Source: Oopsacas minuta (lineage: Eukaryota > Porifera > Hexactinellida > Lyssacinosida > Leucopsacidae). From it: a DNA stretch of 64,000 nucleotides. Made by a program: the position numbers and the translations under genes. Below are positions 34,681 through 44,548 of the stretch, piece after piece. The stretch is from positions 32,660 through 96,659 of the forward strand of contig JAKMXF010000041.1 in assembly GCA_024704765.1 (NCBI GenBank). Direction: 5' to 3'. Within the stretch, counting starts at the first letter, position 1. The number at the start of each line of letters is the position of its first letter. The notes under the pieces were generated by a model. That model was not told the origin of the DNA and did not search any database. It saw only the letters and a program-made list of their open reading frames with translations.

Positions 34681-35093
34681 CTTTCTTATGAGAGTGAGGA
34701 TGGCGAAGGTTGTGAACGAGACTTAAGAGATCAGGCTAGAGATGACGCACTCGCCTCTGTCACACAGAACACCCCCCCTCAGGTTGCGACTGAGGCTGAG
34801 AATGTGCCTCACATTTATCCCTCTTCCTCTCCTACTCTCTCTCCTCCTCGTGTTAAACAAGCTCGTACTCGTATCGATGAGTTGAGTAAAGAGATTGATA
34901 CTCTTAAGCTGGGACGGGGGGCTGATGCTAAAACTAGTGTTACTCAAGAGGTATTTCCCCTTTATTAACCTCTCACATATAACTAGATAGCTAAGTAACT
35001 TATTATTGTTATTATGAATATTTTGTCATTTAGAAATTCGAGGAATCTCTGAATATGAGCCCTCCTTCTTCTCGAGGTAGTTCTCCTGACTGA
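33007..35093 (+). CDS. PCM1: PCM1-like centriolar satellite protein, C-terminal part
   Basis: A long exon (33007-34950, after a TTATTAG acceptor) and a short last exon (35034-35093, TGA) encode about 668 residues. Residues 1-135 are a Pro/Tyr-rich region with four HQTAP-P(n)-VPLSYPTPTPY repeats. Around residue 255 VREEIYSEVASLISENETR, then LLRAVRSLNTDYLIQCGLSSL, matches the conserved PCM1 block LREEIFSEVATLISQNESR...LNTDYLRQRAL. At 437-525 LIRFLRKHLDECCEAELL and ATEKLRDCIEDLLVDMSGLF match its C-terminal block. A 23-residue polyQ follows. PCM1 scaffolds centriolar satellites. The N-terminal coiled coils are not in view upstream, where other debris lies, so the gene is either truncated or unusually short. 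Confidence 0.85.
34612..34680 (+). repeat. (CAA)n tract encoding polyglutamine in PCM1
   Basis: A pure CAA run codes for about 23 glutamines just after the conserved C-terminal helix. It is a likely length-variable site. Confidence 0.95.
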
Positions 35094-35164
35094 CAGAATA
35101 CAACAAGAGGTACATTATACTTATCTAATATATTTGTAGATATGACATATAATTATTACTTTTC

Positions 35165-35440
35165 CTTACAGTTATGCGAGAAAGAGAAAGAGCTGGAATC
35201 TGTTCAAAATGAACTAACTACTCTCAGACATAATAACATAGAATTAGACACTCATTTATCACAGCTACAATTACAGATAACTCAGCTAGAATCATTAAAG
35301 AATGAACTAAAACTAAGCTTAAATATTGTTGATGGAGTGGAGTTAGAAAACACACAATTATCAAACAATATACAAAACTCTCTTCTTAACTCTAGAATTA
35401 ATGTAATTACGTATACCCTATCGAGGGCAGGGCCGTCGAG
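35165..35440 (+). pseudogene. Orphan coiled-coil exon
   Basis: After a TTACAG acceptor the frame reads LCEKEKELESVQNELTTLRHNNIELDTHLSQLQLQITQLESLKNEL, a heptad-rich coil. It runs into the inverted repeat at 35452. It may come from the coil of a TRAF-like or other scaffold gene. No start or partner exon is visible. Confidence 0.45.
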
Positions 35441-35451
35441 AGGGGGGGGGT

Positions 35452-35810
35452 TATACCTTTGTTATTTAAATTGTACAATAATGCAGATTATAGAGAGGAA
35501 GTGAATATTAATTTTCCCATATACAGTGTAAGTTAATACGAACACCAACGGACCGTACGGTTATAATTTATTCGCCTTTCCGGAGTTCATAAACCGGAGT
35601 AATATCCTTTGAAGTACGGTTGTAGGGACCTGATTATCTACGAATATTGTTTGTCTTATCAGAAATTCGTATTAACGAGATAGTTTAAATAAATTGGTAA
35701 AATGACGCTAAGCAAAAAATACAAATAAAATGCTGCCCCCCGCCCCTATTTCGCAGAAAAAGATGGATGAGAAACAAGTGATGTATTTTACATGGCCTAA
35801 CTGATTATTA
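35452..35810 (-). repeat. Inverted partner of the repeat at 28490-28840
   Basis: It reads as the reverse complement of 28490-28840 and ends with CATGGCC, the complement of GGCCATG at 28500. A G9 run (35441-35449) lies at its left edge. Confidence 0.85.
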
Positions 35811-35997
35811 ACATTTTAACATTGTAACGAGCTGACACAATTGATTATATATGAAAGAAAGATATAGACGATGTCGAATTATTCTTGGATTTATAATCTC
35901 AGGCTGCGCAGTTCCTAAGAGTTCCTTAAGTTTTGCCAATACTCAGCCTGGAGTTCCTTATATAAATAACAACGTGTAGCTGTTTTTCATTCATATT

Positions 35998-36282
35998 ATG
36001 AAAGGAGGTTATGATGATAAACTACACTGGCCTCTCAGATACAAATATACGTTTATTCTACTCAAGCACATTAACAGTAATAATAATTGTGAATACACTA
36101 ATCAAGTAACTAAGGAAACTTTGGAGAAATTTCTTAATAGCTTCAAGAGACCTACTCAGCTGAGAATTGAAGGTTTAGGAACTTATTCATTCATTTCCAA
36201 CACTGAAATATTAGAAGCTAAATATTGTAAAGAAGACAGCATAACTCTTCTAATTAAAATAGAATTGTTACCAGCATTATAA
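35998..36282 (+). pseudogene. Orphan MATH-domain C-terminal half of a TRAF gene
   Basis: From ATG 35998 the protein MKGGYDDKLHWPLRYKYTFILLKHIN...NTEILEAKYCKEDSITLLIKIELLPAL is nearly the same as the last third of the TRAF gene at 51353-53015. No TRAF zinc fingers precede it. The TRAF paralogue at 41720 lacks exactly this half of the domain. It is therefore a detached 3' fragment, possibly from a third paralogue. Confidence 0.8.
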
Positions 36283-36748
36283 CTTTATTTGTATTTTTGT
36301 TTACTCCTTACTCATACTGTATTTACCTGAACATTAGTATATTGATTATTTCCATTATTCATAACTAACACAGATTATTTCCTTTTCTAAATATTCTATA
36401 GTCTATTAAATACTTTCAACAGTTTTCTGAATTTGTAAATTCGTAGCTCCGTTTTGGCCCGATTAACCTGTGTGTGAGCCCTCGCTGGATATTCAAGTGT
36501 GGGAAAGTTTGCGTCCCTGCTATCTTAAACGAAATATGTACCAGTACACTGCCTGATAAATAGTTACTAGTATATAGCTGATTATTGATGTTTATGGTGT
36601 AGAGGAATCAGGGAAAAAGGCGAACATATCCTAAATGAAGACTCCTTACACGAGGACCACAAATCTGGGGGACACCGTAATTATGAATATAACAAGAGTG
36701 AAATATGATAATTTAATTACAAACAAATGTGTAAACACAACAATATAA

Positions 36749-37915
36749 TTAATATATATTTATTACATCATCATAACTACTAGCACAAATAATATCAAAG
36801 TTATTATTAACAACTATTCCTGTAGGATAATTACATTTAATTTTGTGTATCAGCTGTCCATCTTTAGTAAATATATTAATTGAATTTCCCCAATTATCGC
36901 TAATTATAATATTATTATACAAATCAAAACACAGAAAAATAGGTCCTTCTCCATTTTCTAAATTTATGAAACTTTTCAACAAATCACCTGATTTAGAGAA
37001 TATGTGTATATTATTAATCTCATTATTGTCTGCTGCAAATATTATATTATTATTTATTTTGACGTCACGCGGGTGTCTGAGTTTGTCTTTTCCCATTCCT
37101 CTAATATATTTTAAATCAGAGCTGAATACTGCAATTCTATTATTATAAGAATCTGCAACTAACACTTTTCCATTTGTATCAGTTGTTAGACCAACAGGGA
37201 CATTTACACCTTCCTTAACACTCTTAATTAATTTGTAATTTGTTTTAGAGAATTTAAATATAGCATTAAGTTCCCTATCACTTACAAACACCCATTCGTT
37301 ATCTAATGTTATATCGTATGGGCGCTTTAGCTGCCCCTCACCAAATTCATGAATGAACTTACCCTCTGTAGAGAAGATCTGTATTCTATTATTGTCTGCA
37401 TCTGCTATATAGATCTTATCTCCATCTAGAACTAGTCCACTAGGGAAATCCAGCTCTCCTTTCTTATTGCCATAACTCCCAATACTTCTGATGGGCTCTC
37501 TCTTGTTTCTGTAGGGTACAACTATAACCTGAATAGACCCCAACTTCTCCATCTGTTTTAGGAGAGAGTCTAGACCCTCAGTATTGAGGGAAGGGGTTGG
37601 GATAGGTGTTTCATTTTCACATTTCTGTATTTCAGCTCTTGTTTGCCTCATCTGTTCTTCTTGTAACTTTACTACTTGGTTCTGCTGAATGCTAGTTTCC
37701 ATTAATTGTTGGATTAGCTTCTCCAAGTCTGCTACTTGTTTCTTTCTTGTATTCTCCTTTCTTAGATAGTCCTGCTTGATATCGAACAGCTGGACAAGCA
37801 GCTGATTTCTCCTCTCTGTTGCAATCCTAATTATCTTATCGAACGTGGAATGGATGAGTTGTTCCGCTAGTTCGAAATGGTTGGTAGGAATTTCATCTGG
37901 ATATTTGTTTGCCAT
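36749..37915 (-). CDS. NHL-repeat protein with N-terminal coiled coil, intact
   Basis: A single-exon frame of 388 residues starts with MANKYPDEIPTNHFELAEQL. Residues about 40-115 form a coiled coil like that of TRIM proteins. From about 140 on come six NHL-type beta blades, each with a variant of the pattern FPSGLVLDGDKIYIADADNNRIQIFSTEGKFI, DITLDNEWVFVSDRELNAIFKFS, LTTDTNGKVLVADSYNNRIAVFS and so on. No RING or B-box precedes the coil. TRIM-NHL relatives use the propeller to bind RNA or proteins. A broken copy on the other strand at 61168-62354 shares this start and its upstream region. Confidence 0.85.
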   Translation of the reverse strand: MANKYPDEIPTNHFELAEQLIHSTFDKIIRIATERRNQLLVQLFDIKQDYLRKENTRKKQVADLEKLIQQLMETSIQQNQVVKLQEEQMRQTRAEIQKCENETPIPTPSLNTEGLDSLLKQMEKLGSIQVIVVPYRNKREPIRSIGSYGNKKGELDFPSGLVLDGDKIYIADADNNRIQIFSTEGKFIHEFGEGQLKRPYDITLDNEWVFVSDRELNAIFKFSKTNYKLIKSVKEGVNVPVGLTTDTNGKVLVADSYNNRIAVFSSDLKYIRGMGKDKLRHPRDVKINNNIIFAADNNEINNIHIFSKSGDLLKSFINLENGEGPIFLCFDLYNNIIISDNWGNSINIFTKDGQLIHKIKCNYPTGIVVNNNFDIICASSYDDVINIY

Positions 37916-40261
37916 TTGTTTGTCATTCTGTTTATGATTATTCTCATTTACAGACTGTATTTATACAAATTGTACGTGAATAGAAGTTACAACTAATCCA
38001 ATTCCTTGAACTCTACCACGAGACTATTGTCTCACAGAATTACGGATGTGTTAGGGTTAGGTCAGATAGCTTTCAATGTGTATATTAGTTCCAGTTATAA
38101 CTACCCACATTCCTTGTATAGAATTAGTTGCTATGCTGTATTAGCTATCAGTTTCAATTTGTTATTCTAATCATTTCTTGTATTTTCCTCCTTCAAATTT
38201 TGTCGGGAAAAATATGACAATATAGAGTTTCTTATATCATCGGTCAATAAGCCTTCTGAAGCTAATCTCAAATAACATTTCACTTTCGCCACTCTTATAT
38301 TCATCAGAAACTTGTTTCAGTTCCGCATTTAATACACCTGAACATGCATTTTGTCTGGCGGTTCTTTATCATTATCTCATCATTTTGTGAATTGGAAAAT
38401 TGGTTCATTGATTTCATTCACAGAAAATATTATAACTGCTAAACTCAAGTTTTGCTATGAGAATTAGTTTTGATTATGAATAATACTTCCATTGTATTCT
38501 AGCCAGTTTATACAACTTGTAGTTGAAATACATTGAGTAAATGGTGAAATATTGACAATAATGCAGGGTCGTATCCATGAAAATTCAAGTGGTCAGGTTG
38601 GATACAGCACAAACAAGACAAAGTAGTCAGGTTAACTTGTATAACTGGACCAGTTGGTGACATATTGGAAAATAAGCCAGCAAAATCGGTCTGGTAGAAA
38701 CCTAACCAACCGGACCAATGGCTACAGCCCTGCAGTATAGTATATATTATATAAGTGTGACTATAGCCAGTGTTATAATTCTAAGGCGATGATATTATTA
38801 AATATTGGTCCAGTGGCGGGTTAAAGGTATACCCAGAACGTCAGAAGGATCTATATCGATCTCAGATAGTAGTTACGTGTTGAGATCAGGTCAATAGTAG
38901 GTCGGAATATAATCATACTCATGTTGCAAAGAAATACAAGAAAAAGCTTGTTAACTAAGAGCTTACTACATTACTATGCTCGGCTCTATGTAAACTGATT
39001 AAATACCGTTAATTAACAATTCGATGAATCCCGAAAATAACCTAACCAACCTGACCAACGGCTACGGCCCTGTAATGACAATATTAGGGCGCTAGCCAAA
39101 CCCGGAGTGAGACATATGTGTACAGCTTAGTGCACACTTTTCTGCGACATCTGTATACAAATTTCTGTATACTGTTTAGACATTCAGATCCGTCTATATC
39201 TGTTATACATTTACAAGTATTTTAGGATATCAAATTTTGTTTGAGATAACGAATTTTCAATTAACGGGCATTCGGGATAGCGGGTGTCTGCTTAAAAGTG
39301 TGAAAATTTGAATAAGAATATATATTTACATTTTTGTGGACTACAGAAGATATTATCACATATAATGTGTTATAATGTGATTATATAATTATAGGAGCAG
39401 AGCATTCTACACCTACACACATCTAGCTTGAATAATATCTCTTAAGATATGTAAATAGGGAATAATCTCCCAGGGAAAGATATTAAAGCTCACCGATATT
39501 GAACACTGTCTTATGGATTGTTTAGGCGCCAGATTAGCATATACAATGAACTCTATCTATTGGGTAAGTGCTTGGTAGTCGGTCTCATTAATTAGAGCAT
39601 ATCAATAAATTTCTCAAGGTATATGTATTGGGGGAAAATACTCACTATGTGATTGTATGTTCGGCAAAAATTAATAATCACAATTACATATTACATTATT
39701 CATGGTTTAGGCCAAGGATGCTCAAACGGTAGCCCGAGAGATCTTTGCCTATGACCTTCGTAACATTTGCTTGTATTTTGGGATTGTTCTGTCCTCCAAG
39801 AAACCGTATATTAATTTGTGAAGAAATACTAAGCTTTTAACCTTATTTCTACAGTATTGTCATAACTCTTCTATTCTAGTCGATATAATGTGAGTATAAC
39901 AGTTATCTTCAGTATATCAGTAATTACTAAGGATGTATGATGTATTAGGATAAGTAAATTGACATAAAGTCATACAGGAACACGGTACTGTTATGAGCTA
40001 ATTAGTTTTTGTCTGATTTGTTTGTATTTCTATTTACTATTTCTTCAGGATTGCCTTAGCATTATTCTATAGTCTTGAACAGTGCCATGCCATTTTGACC
40101 GGATTAACCGGTGGAGTCTACTGTATTTCATTTTTACTGTATAACAATTCTAGATACTTTCCTAAGGTGTGAAATGATTAATATTGATCTGACTGAACCC
40201 TGACTAACCGTATCGTCTCCTATGGTCATGAGATAGACAAATTGAATCAAGTTTAGTGATA
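37916..40261. other. Intergenic stretch with MITE remnants only
   Basis: The region 37920-38170 matches (reverse complement) the upstream flank of the broken NHL copy at about 60890-61165, so it belongs to that duplication and probably contains the NHL promoter. A MITE lies at 38565-38724, and a partial copy of its end at 39040-39074. I see no gene in the rest. Confidence 0.6.
38565..38724. repeat. MITE with CAGGGYCGTAGCCAT-like ends
   Basis: GCAGGGTCGTATCCATGAAAA at the left pairs imperfectly with GGTCCGGTTGG...GGCTACAGCCCTGC at the right. A second right end (CCAACCTGACCAACGGCTACGGCCCTG) lies at 39040-39074. Non-coding. Confidence 0.65.
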
Positions 40262-41565
40262 CGAGGGTCAGTCCAAAAGTTTTGTCGTACAAGGGTTCTA
40301 TTTTGTCTTCAATCAAATAAATACACTACAATATACTTAGATATCTATAATGACTCTACTATTAATTCGTGCTATATTCAACACTTCTTTTCTGAGTAGC
40401 GCTATTTATCCATAAGCCTATATACAGATTGTATTATTACTGAATGGAACTGGAAAGAAGGGATTTTAGAGTTATGATGTTTTATGACTTTATGCTTAAT
40501 ATATCAGTGGAGCAGAGTTATCATAACTTGGTGGAAGCTTTCCAAGATCAAGCTCCATCAAAGCGTACAGTGGAGCGTTGGTATCTAGATTTCAGGAGGG
40601 AGAGAACGTCACTACATGATGAGGCTAGGTCTGGGCGACCTTCAATCGCCGTCACTCCAGAGACTATTGCTGCTGCCGAGACATTAATCAGAGAGGATAG
40701 CCGCATTAACTATGAGCAGTTTGCTGAGACCCTAAAGATCGAGAAAGCCGCCATCAATATTATTCTACATGATTATCTTGGTGTCAGAAGGCTTTTGGCC
40801 CGATGGATCTCTCATAATCTCTCTGAAGTGCAATTGGAGGCAAGGGTAGAATGGTGCAAGTTTATGCTCAAGAAATTTATGGGAGGAGAGTCTAAACGAG
40901 TTTACGACATACCAACATGTGATGAGACATGGATCTATCAGTACGATCCGGACACAAAGCGGCAATCTTCAATCTGGGTGTTTCCTGGCGAAGATCCCCC
41001 TATTAAAGCTCGCCTGGCTCGCAGCGTTGGGAAGAAGATGGTGGCTGCTTTTTTCTGTAAGACTGGCCCTGTAGCAATAATTCCTCTCGGGGATCGTCGT
41101 ACCGTCAATGCTGATTGGTACATTAACAATTGTCTGCCCAAGGCTTTCGAAGCTTGGAGTTCTCTTCGCCCTAAGACCGGTATCAGAGGACTTCTCCTTC
41201 ACCACGATAATGCATCTGCACACACAGCAGCCAAAACATTGGACTTCCTGGCTGAAAATTCGGTCCAGTTGGTATCGCATCCACCTTACAGTCCAGATTT
41301 AGCTTCATGCGACTTTTCGTATTCCAACAATCAAGGAAAAGAGCCGTGGAATAAGGTTTGAGAGTCCTGAAGAGGCTAATCTGGCATTTGAAGAGGCCCT
41401 TTGGAGCCTGCCAGAGGAAAAATGGCATAATTGTTTCGACAGTTGGTTTCATCGTATGCAACTTTCCATAGATTGTTGTGGTCGTTACTTTGAGAAACTG
41501 TGAAAGTTTGATTAAATTTATTATTATATTTTTTGTGTACGACAAAACTTTTGGACCGACCCTCG
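40262..41565. mobile_element. mariner transposon, 1304 bp, with clear inverted repeats
   Basis: The ends CGAGGGTCAGTCCAAAAGTTTTGTCGTACA (40262) and TGTACGACAAAACTTTTGGACCGACCCTCG (to 41565) are inverted repeats with a single mismatch, flanked by TA. Length and layout are classic for mariner. The transposase inside is nearly whole. Confidence 0.95.
40444..41503 (+). pseudogene. mariner transposase with one net frameshift
   Basis: The protein starts MELERRDFRVMMFYDFMLNI and has the two helix-turn-helix modules, with SKRTVERWYLDFR in the first. The DDE core shows CDETWIYQYDP, HHDNASAHTAAKTLDFL and YSPDLASCDF. Exactly 34 residues separate the last two catalytic aspartates, the D34D signature of mariner. 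At about 41312-41330 the frame is lost, and it resumes one frame over as IRFESPEEANLAFEEALWSLPEEKWHNCFDSWFHRMQLSIDCCGRYFEKL with TGA at 41501. Single-base losses in GACTTTTCGTATTCC explain this. Confidence 0.93.
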
Positions 41566-41719
41566 TATGTACTAACAGCTACTATTTTCCATTTTCTCTT
41601 AACAGCTTAGCTGTTTCCATTCCTGTAACTATTCGATATGTAATAATTCAATTATCATTACTCAGGTTACTCTTATTTATATAATAATTCTATTCAACAA
41701 AACATACGTAGATTGTATA

Positions 41720-42917
41720 ATGGCAGAGAAGATAACAGACTCAGAAGGGAGAGAGGACCTGGTCTACATAAAGACAGAAGATGGTAGCTACAGAGGCTGG
41801 AGGGTTGATTTGTTGGTGGAGAACTTATCCAACAAAATGGGACTGAAACTATTAGTATGTGCCTTATGTAATGGATTGTTAAGAGATGCTTGCCTCTATG
41901 AAGAAGAATTAAGGTGTGGTGTCTGCATTCCTGAGGGTGTAGCATGGCAACCAGTAAAGATGAATCGTGAAATTGTCTCCGATAAAATGGTAGTTTATTT
42001 GTTGTTATTTACAAATGTTTGTTTGTGTTTACAGATGAGCTATTTATTTGTAGATTAGTTGTCCCCTAAAGAAGAGAAGGTGTGAATGGAGTGACACAGT
42101 GACTACAGCAATACATCACCTGGAGGAATGTGAGTTCTTTCCTGTACTGTGTCCTCTGGGTTGTGTCTGTCTAGATGGAGAGAGGAAGGGGAAAGTTATG
42201 AAACTGGAGAAGAGACTGATTCCAAAACACCAGAGAGACTCGTGTCCCTTAAGAGAACTTGTGTGTGAATTCTGTATGAATAAATTGAAGGCCTGTGAGA
42301 TGAATCCTCATTTGGAAGACTGTGAGCAATTTCCAGTTCCTTGTCCGAATGAATGTGTGAGGGAAGGAGAGGAAAGGACCAGACAAATGATGAGGAGAGA
42401 TGTTCCTGTCCATCTAACTGACGTGTGTCCTCTACAGAAAGTAGAGTGTCCTTATTGGGTCTATGGATGTAGAGAGGAGATGGAGAGGAAAGAGATGGAT
42501 CTTCATGAAAAAGAATTCATCCATATCCACTACAGATTATCAATGACTGATATGAAACAGAAACAAATTCAAACATCTCAAGAATTGGATAGAACAACTG
42601 AGAAGATTTCAATCTTGGAAAATGAAAGTAAAAGTAAAACCAAAGAGCTGACTACAGCAAATACCAAAATTGAGAATTTAGAGAAACAAATTTCTGAGTT
42701 GGATTCAGAACTGAAATCAATTATAGAAGTACTCTATTCTTATACATCTCTATCTACAGGACAATTGGAATGGAAGACACATTTCGCTACTCCATGTTTA
42801 TCATTAGAGTCAGAACAATTGGTAATAATTTATACAATTCTATTACTTGAAAGATTAAGTTTTAGTTATCTTCACTGTCTCGTGAAATGCACTAAAAATG
42901 TATATGAATCTCCGTAG
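41720..42917 (+). CDS. TRAF-like protein 1, MATH domain truncated
   Basis: Exon 1 (41720-41989, MAEKITDSEGREDLVY...) holds a degenerate RING-like segment (CALCNGLLRDAC...LRCGVCIPEG) lacking the usual His. A 64-base intron (GTAGTT...TTTGTAG) is followed by exon 2 from 42054: ISCPLKKRRCEWSDTV, TRAF-type zinc fingers (CEFFPVLCPLGC, CPLRELVCEFC, CEQFPVPCPNEC, CPLQKVECPYWVYGC), a coiled coil, and the first residues of a MATH domain (LSTGQLEWK). There it leaves the pattern of its paralogue and soon ends. The MATH/TRAF-C domain that binds receptors is missing, so it might act as a dominant-negative adaptor or be a pseudogene. Confidence 0.8.
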
Positions 42918-43551
42918 TTATTGGATTTATTCAGTTCGCTTACAAACATACAATTTAGATATATCCTAGACGAAATACTACAGGAGAAACAATAAAGGAT
43001 AATCTCTGCCCATTGATTCCTATTCCTTGTACAAATACTTTACCATCTCCCAAGCCTCACTGTGACTCTCCCTACTCGCAATCGCAAGAGAAGATAACTA
43101 CTAACTCACCATTACTAGTAAGTAGTATGATTGTTCCTAATGGATGCTGGTTATAAGAACACCCTTGTGAGTAGCATACATGTTCTTATAACCGGAATCC
43201 ACTGTATTCAAATGTTGATAATTCCAATAATTCACCATTAAATCATCCCAATTTGGAGGTGACAATTTAATACATCCCTACGAATTATGTTTCTATTTTT
43301 AATCTTAAATAGGATCATAGCATGTGTCCTTCTCAAGTCACTACAGTTGTTAAAAGTGGTGATAATTTCAAATTTACTGAAAAACAGACTTTAGAAGACT
43401 TGAGAAACTCTGAAATCATCGTTACGAATTCCATTGAATCCCGGAACGACTTGAATTTAAAAGAGAGTTTACGTAAAGTCCGTCAGGATACTGAGGACAT
43501 TATTAATCTAGGTTCCCAGGAAATATGGATTGGAGAAAGTAACGAAGGATC
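42918..43551 (+). CDS. Two possible exons of an unknown gene (OTULIN 5' region?)
   Basis: A segment at about 42984-43119 (DNLCPLIPIPCTNTLPSPKPHCDSPYSQSQ) sits between an ACTACAG acceptor and a GTAAGT donor. A second at about 43313-43551 (MCPSQVTTVVKSGDNFKFTEKQTLEDLRNSEII) ends at GTAAGT. Spliced on to the exon at 44435 they would meet a TGA just before the ATG at 44549. They may be 5' exons of the OTULIN-like gene or of a separate broken gene. No family is recognised. Confidence 0.35.
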
Positions 43552-43848
43552 GAATTGTAAGTTCTGTAGAGAATAGTGCTCGACTTTTAAAATATAATTC
43601 ATAATACCCGCACTAATTTGTAAAATTCCAAATTACAAGAATGTAAATACCATTGCGTCTATCCTGTTTCCTTATAAGGTAATCAGACGTCATTATTTAT
43701 TCGTACATAACTATGGATGTATTTGTGTTCAATTGTCGCCATAGTGTTACTATTTATAGAACTCAATTACATTTTATACGTATTTATACTGTATTGTTCT
43801 TAATCTTCATTTTCCTTCACACAACCATGATAAAATTTGATGGAACTA

Positions 43849-44095
43849 CACTGCCTGGCCAAAAGTATTGGAACACTGTTTACAACTTGTGCACAAGTGG
43901 CATTAGATGAAAATATGTTGAAAGATTCTATGGATATTGCAGAAAGTAGAACAATAGCTTGTTATCATTCGTTTTACGATATATTTATGTTCAACATATT
44001 TTGTAATAATCTTTAGCTTATACAACTATGGTAGCATACCTTTGTTTCTGGTATTAATTGTGGCAGGGTGTCCCAATACTTTTGGCCAGGCAGTG
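43849..44095. mobile_element. Tc1/mariner-type MITE, 247 bp (copy 2)
   Basis: Same 23-base inverted ends (CACTGCCTGGCCAAAAGTATTGG) and same length as the copy at 30087, with TA on both sides and only a few base differences. Two nearly identical copies 14 kb apart imply recent activity of their source transposase. Confidence 0.95.
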
Positions 44096-44548
44096 TATGT
44101 CAATTGTCTCACCTTTTCGTGTTTATGTTGATTGTTGTCTTACAAAAACCTGCCGAAAAGCGAATTTTCCCTCCTATGGCAGTGATACCTCCACAAACGT
44201 AGAAACGGAGAGAAAATATATAGAGCGAATTCATGGTACCTCGTCCCATACAAATGAACTGTGGAATTTAGCAAGAATGGGGAACTGGGTAGTATTTTGG
44301 GCCGTTTGTGGAGGTTTCGCCATAGTAGGCAAGACATTCTTATATCTACCTCCCATCAATTTGCTAATGTATTGCTATAATCTTCTCTCTACTTCTCCTG
44401 ATTTACATGTATACCTACATTTCCATATTCTATAGTGAGCGATAAGAGCAGTATGCCTTCCGAGGTAGAGATCTCTAGCAGCCACAAATCCTACCCAAAT
44501 CATGAAACTGAGAAGACCTCTGTTTGACGTAAACTTCCTTCCGATTCT

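Noticed and set aside
41990-42056. Extension of TRAF exon 1 through MVVYLLLFTNVCLCLQMSYLFVD
   Set aside because: This is the translated 64-base intron. Splicing from ATG|GTAG to TTTGTAG restores the TRAF zinc-finger frame, and the same intron occurs in the paralogue.
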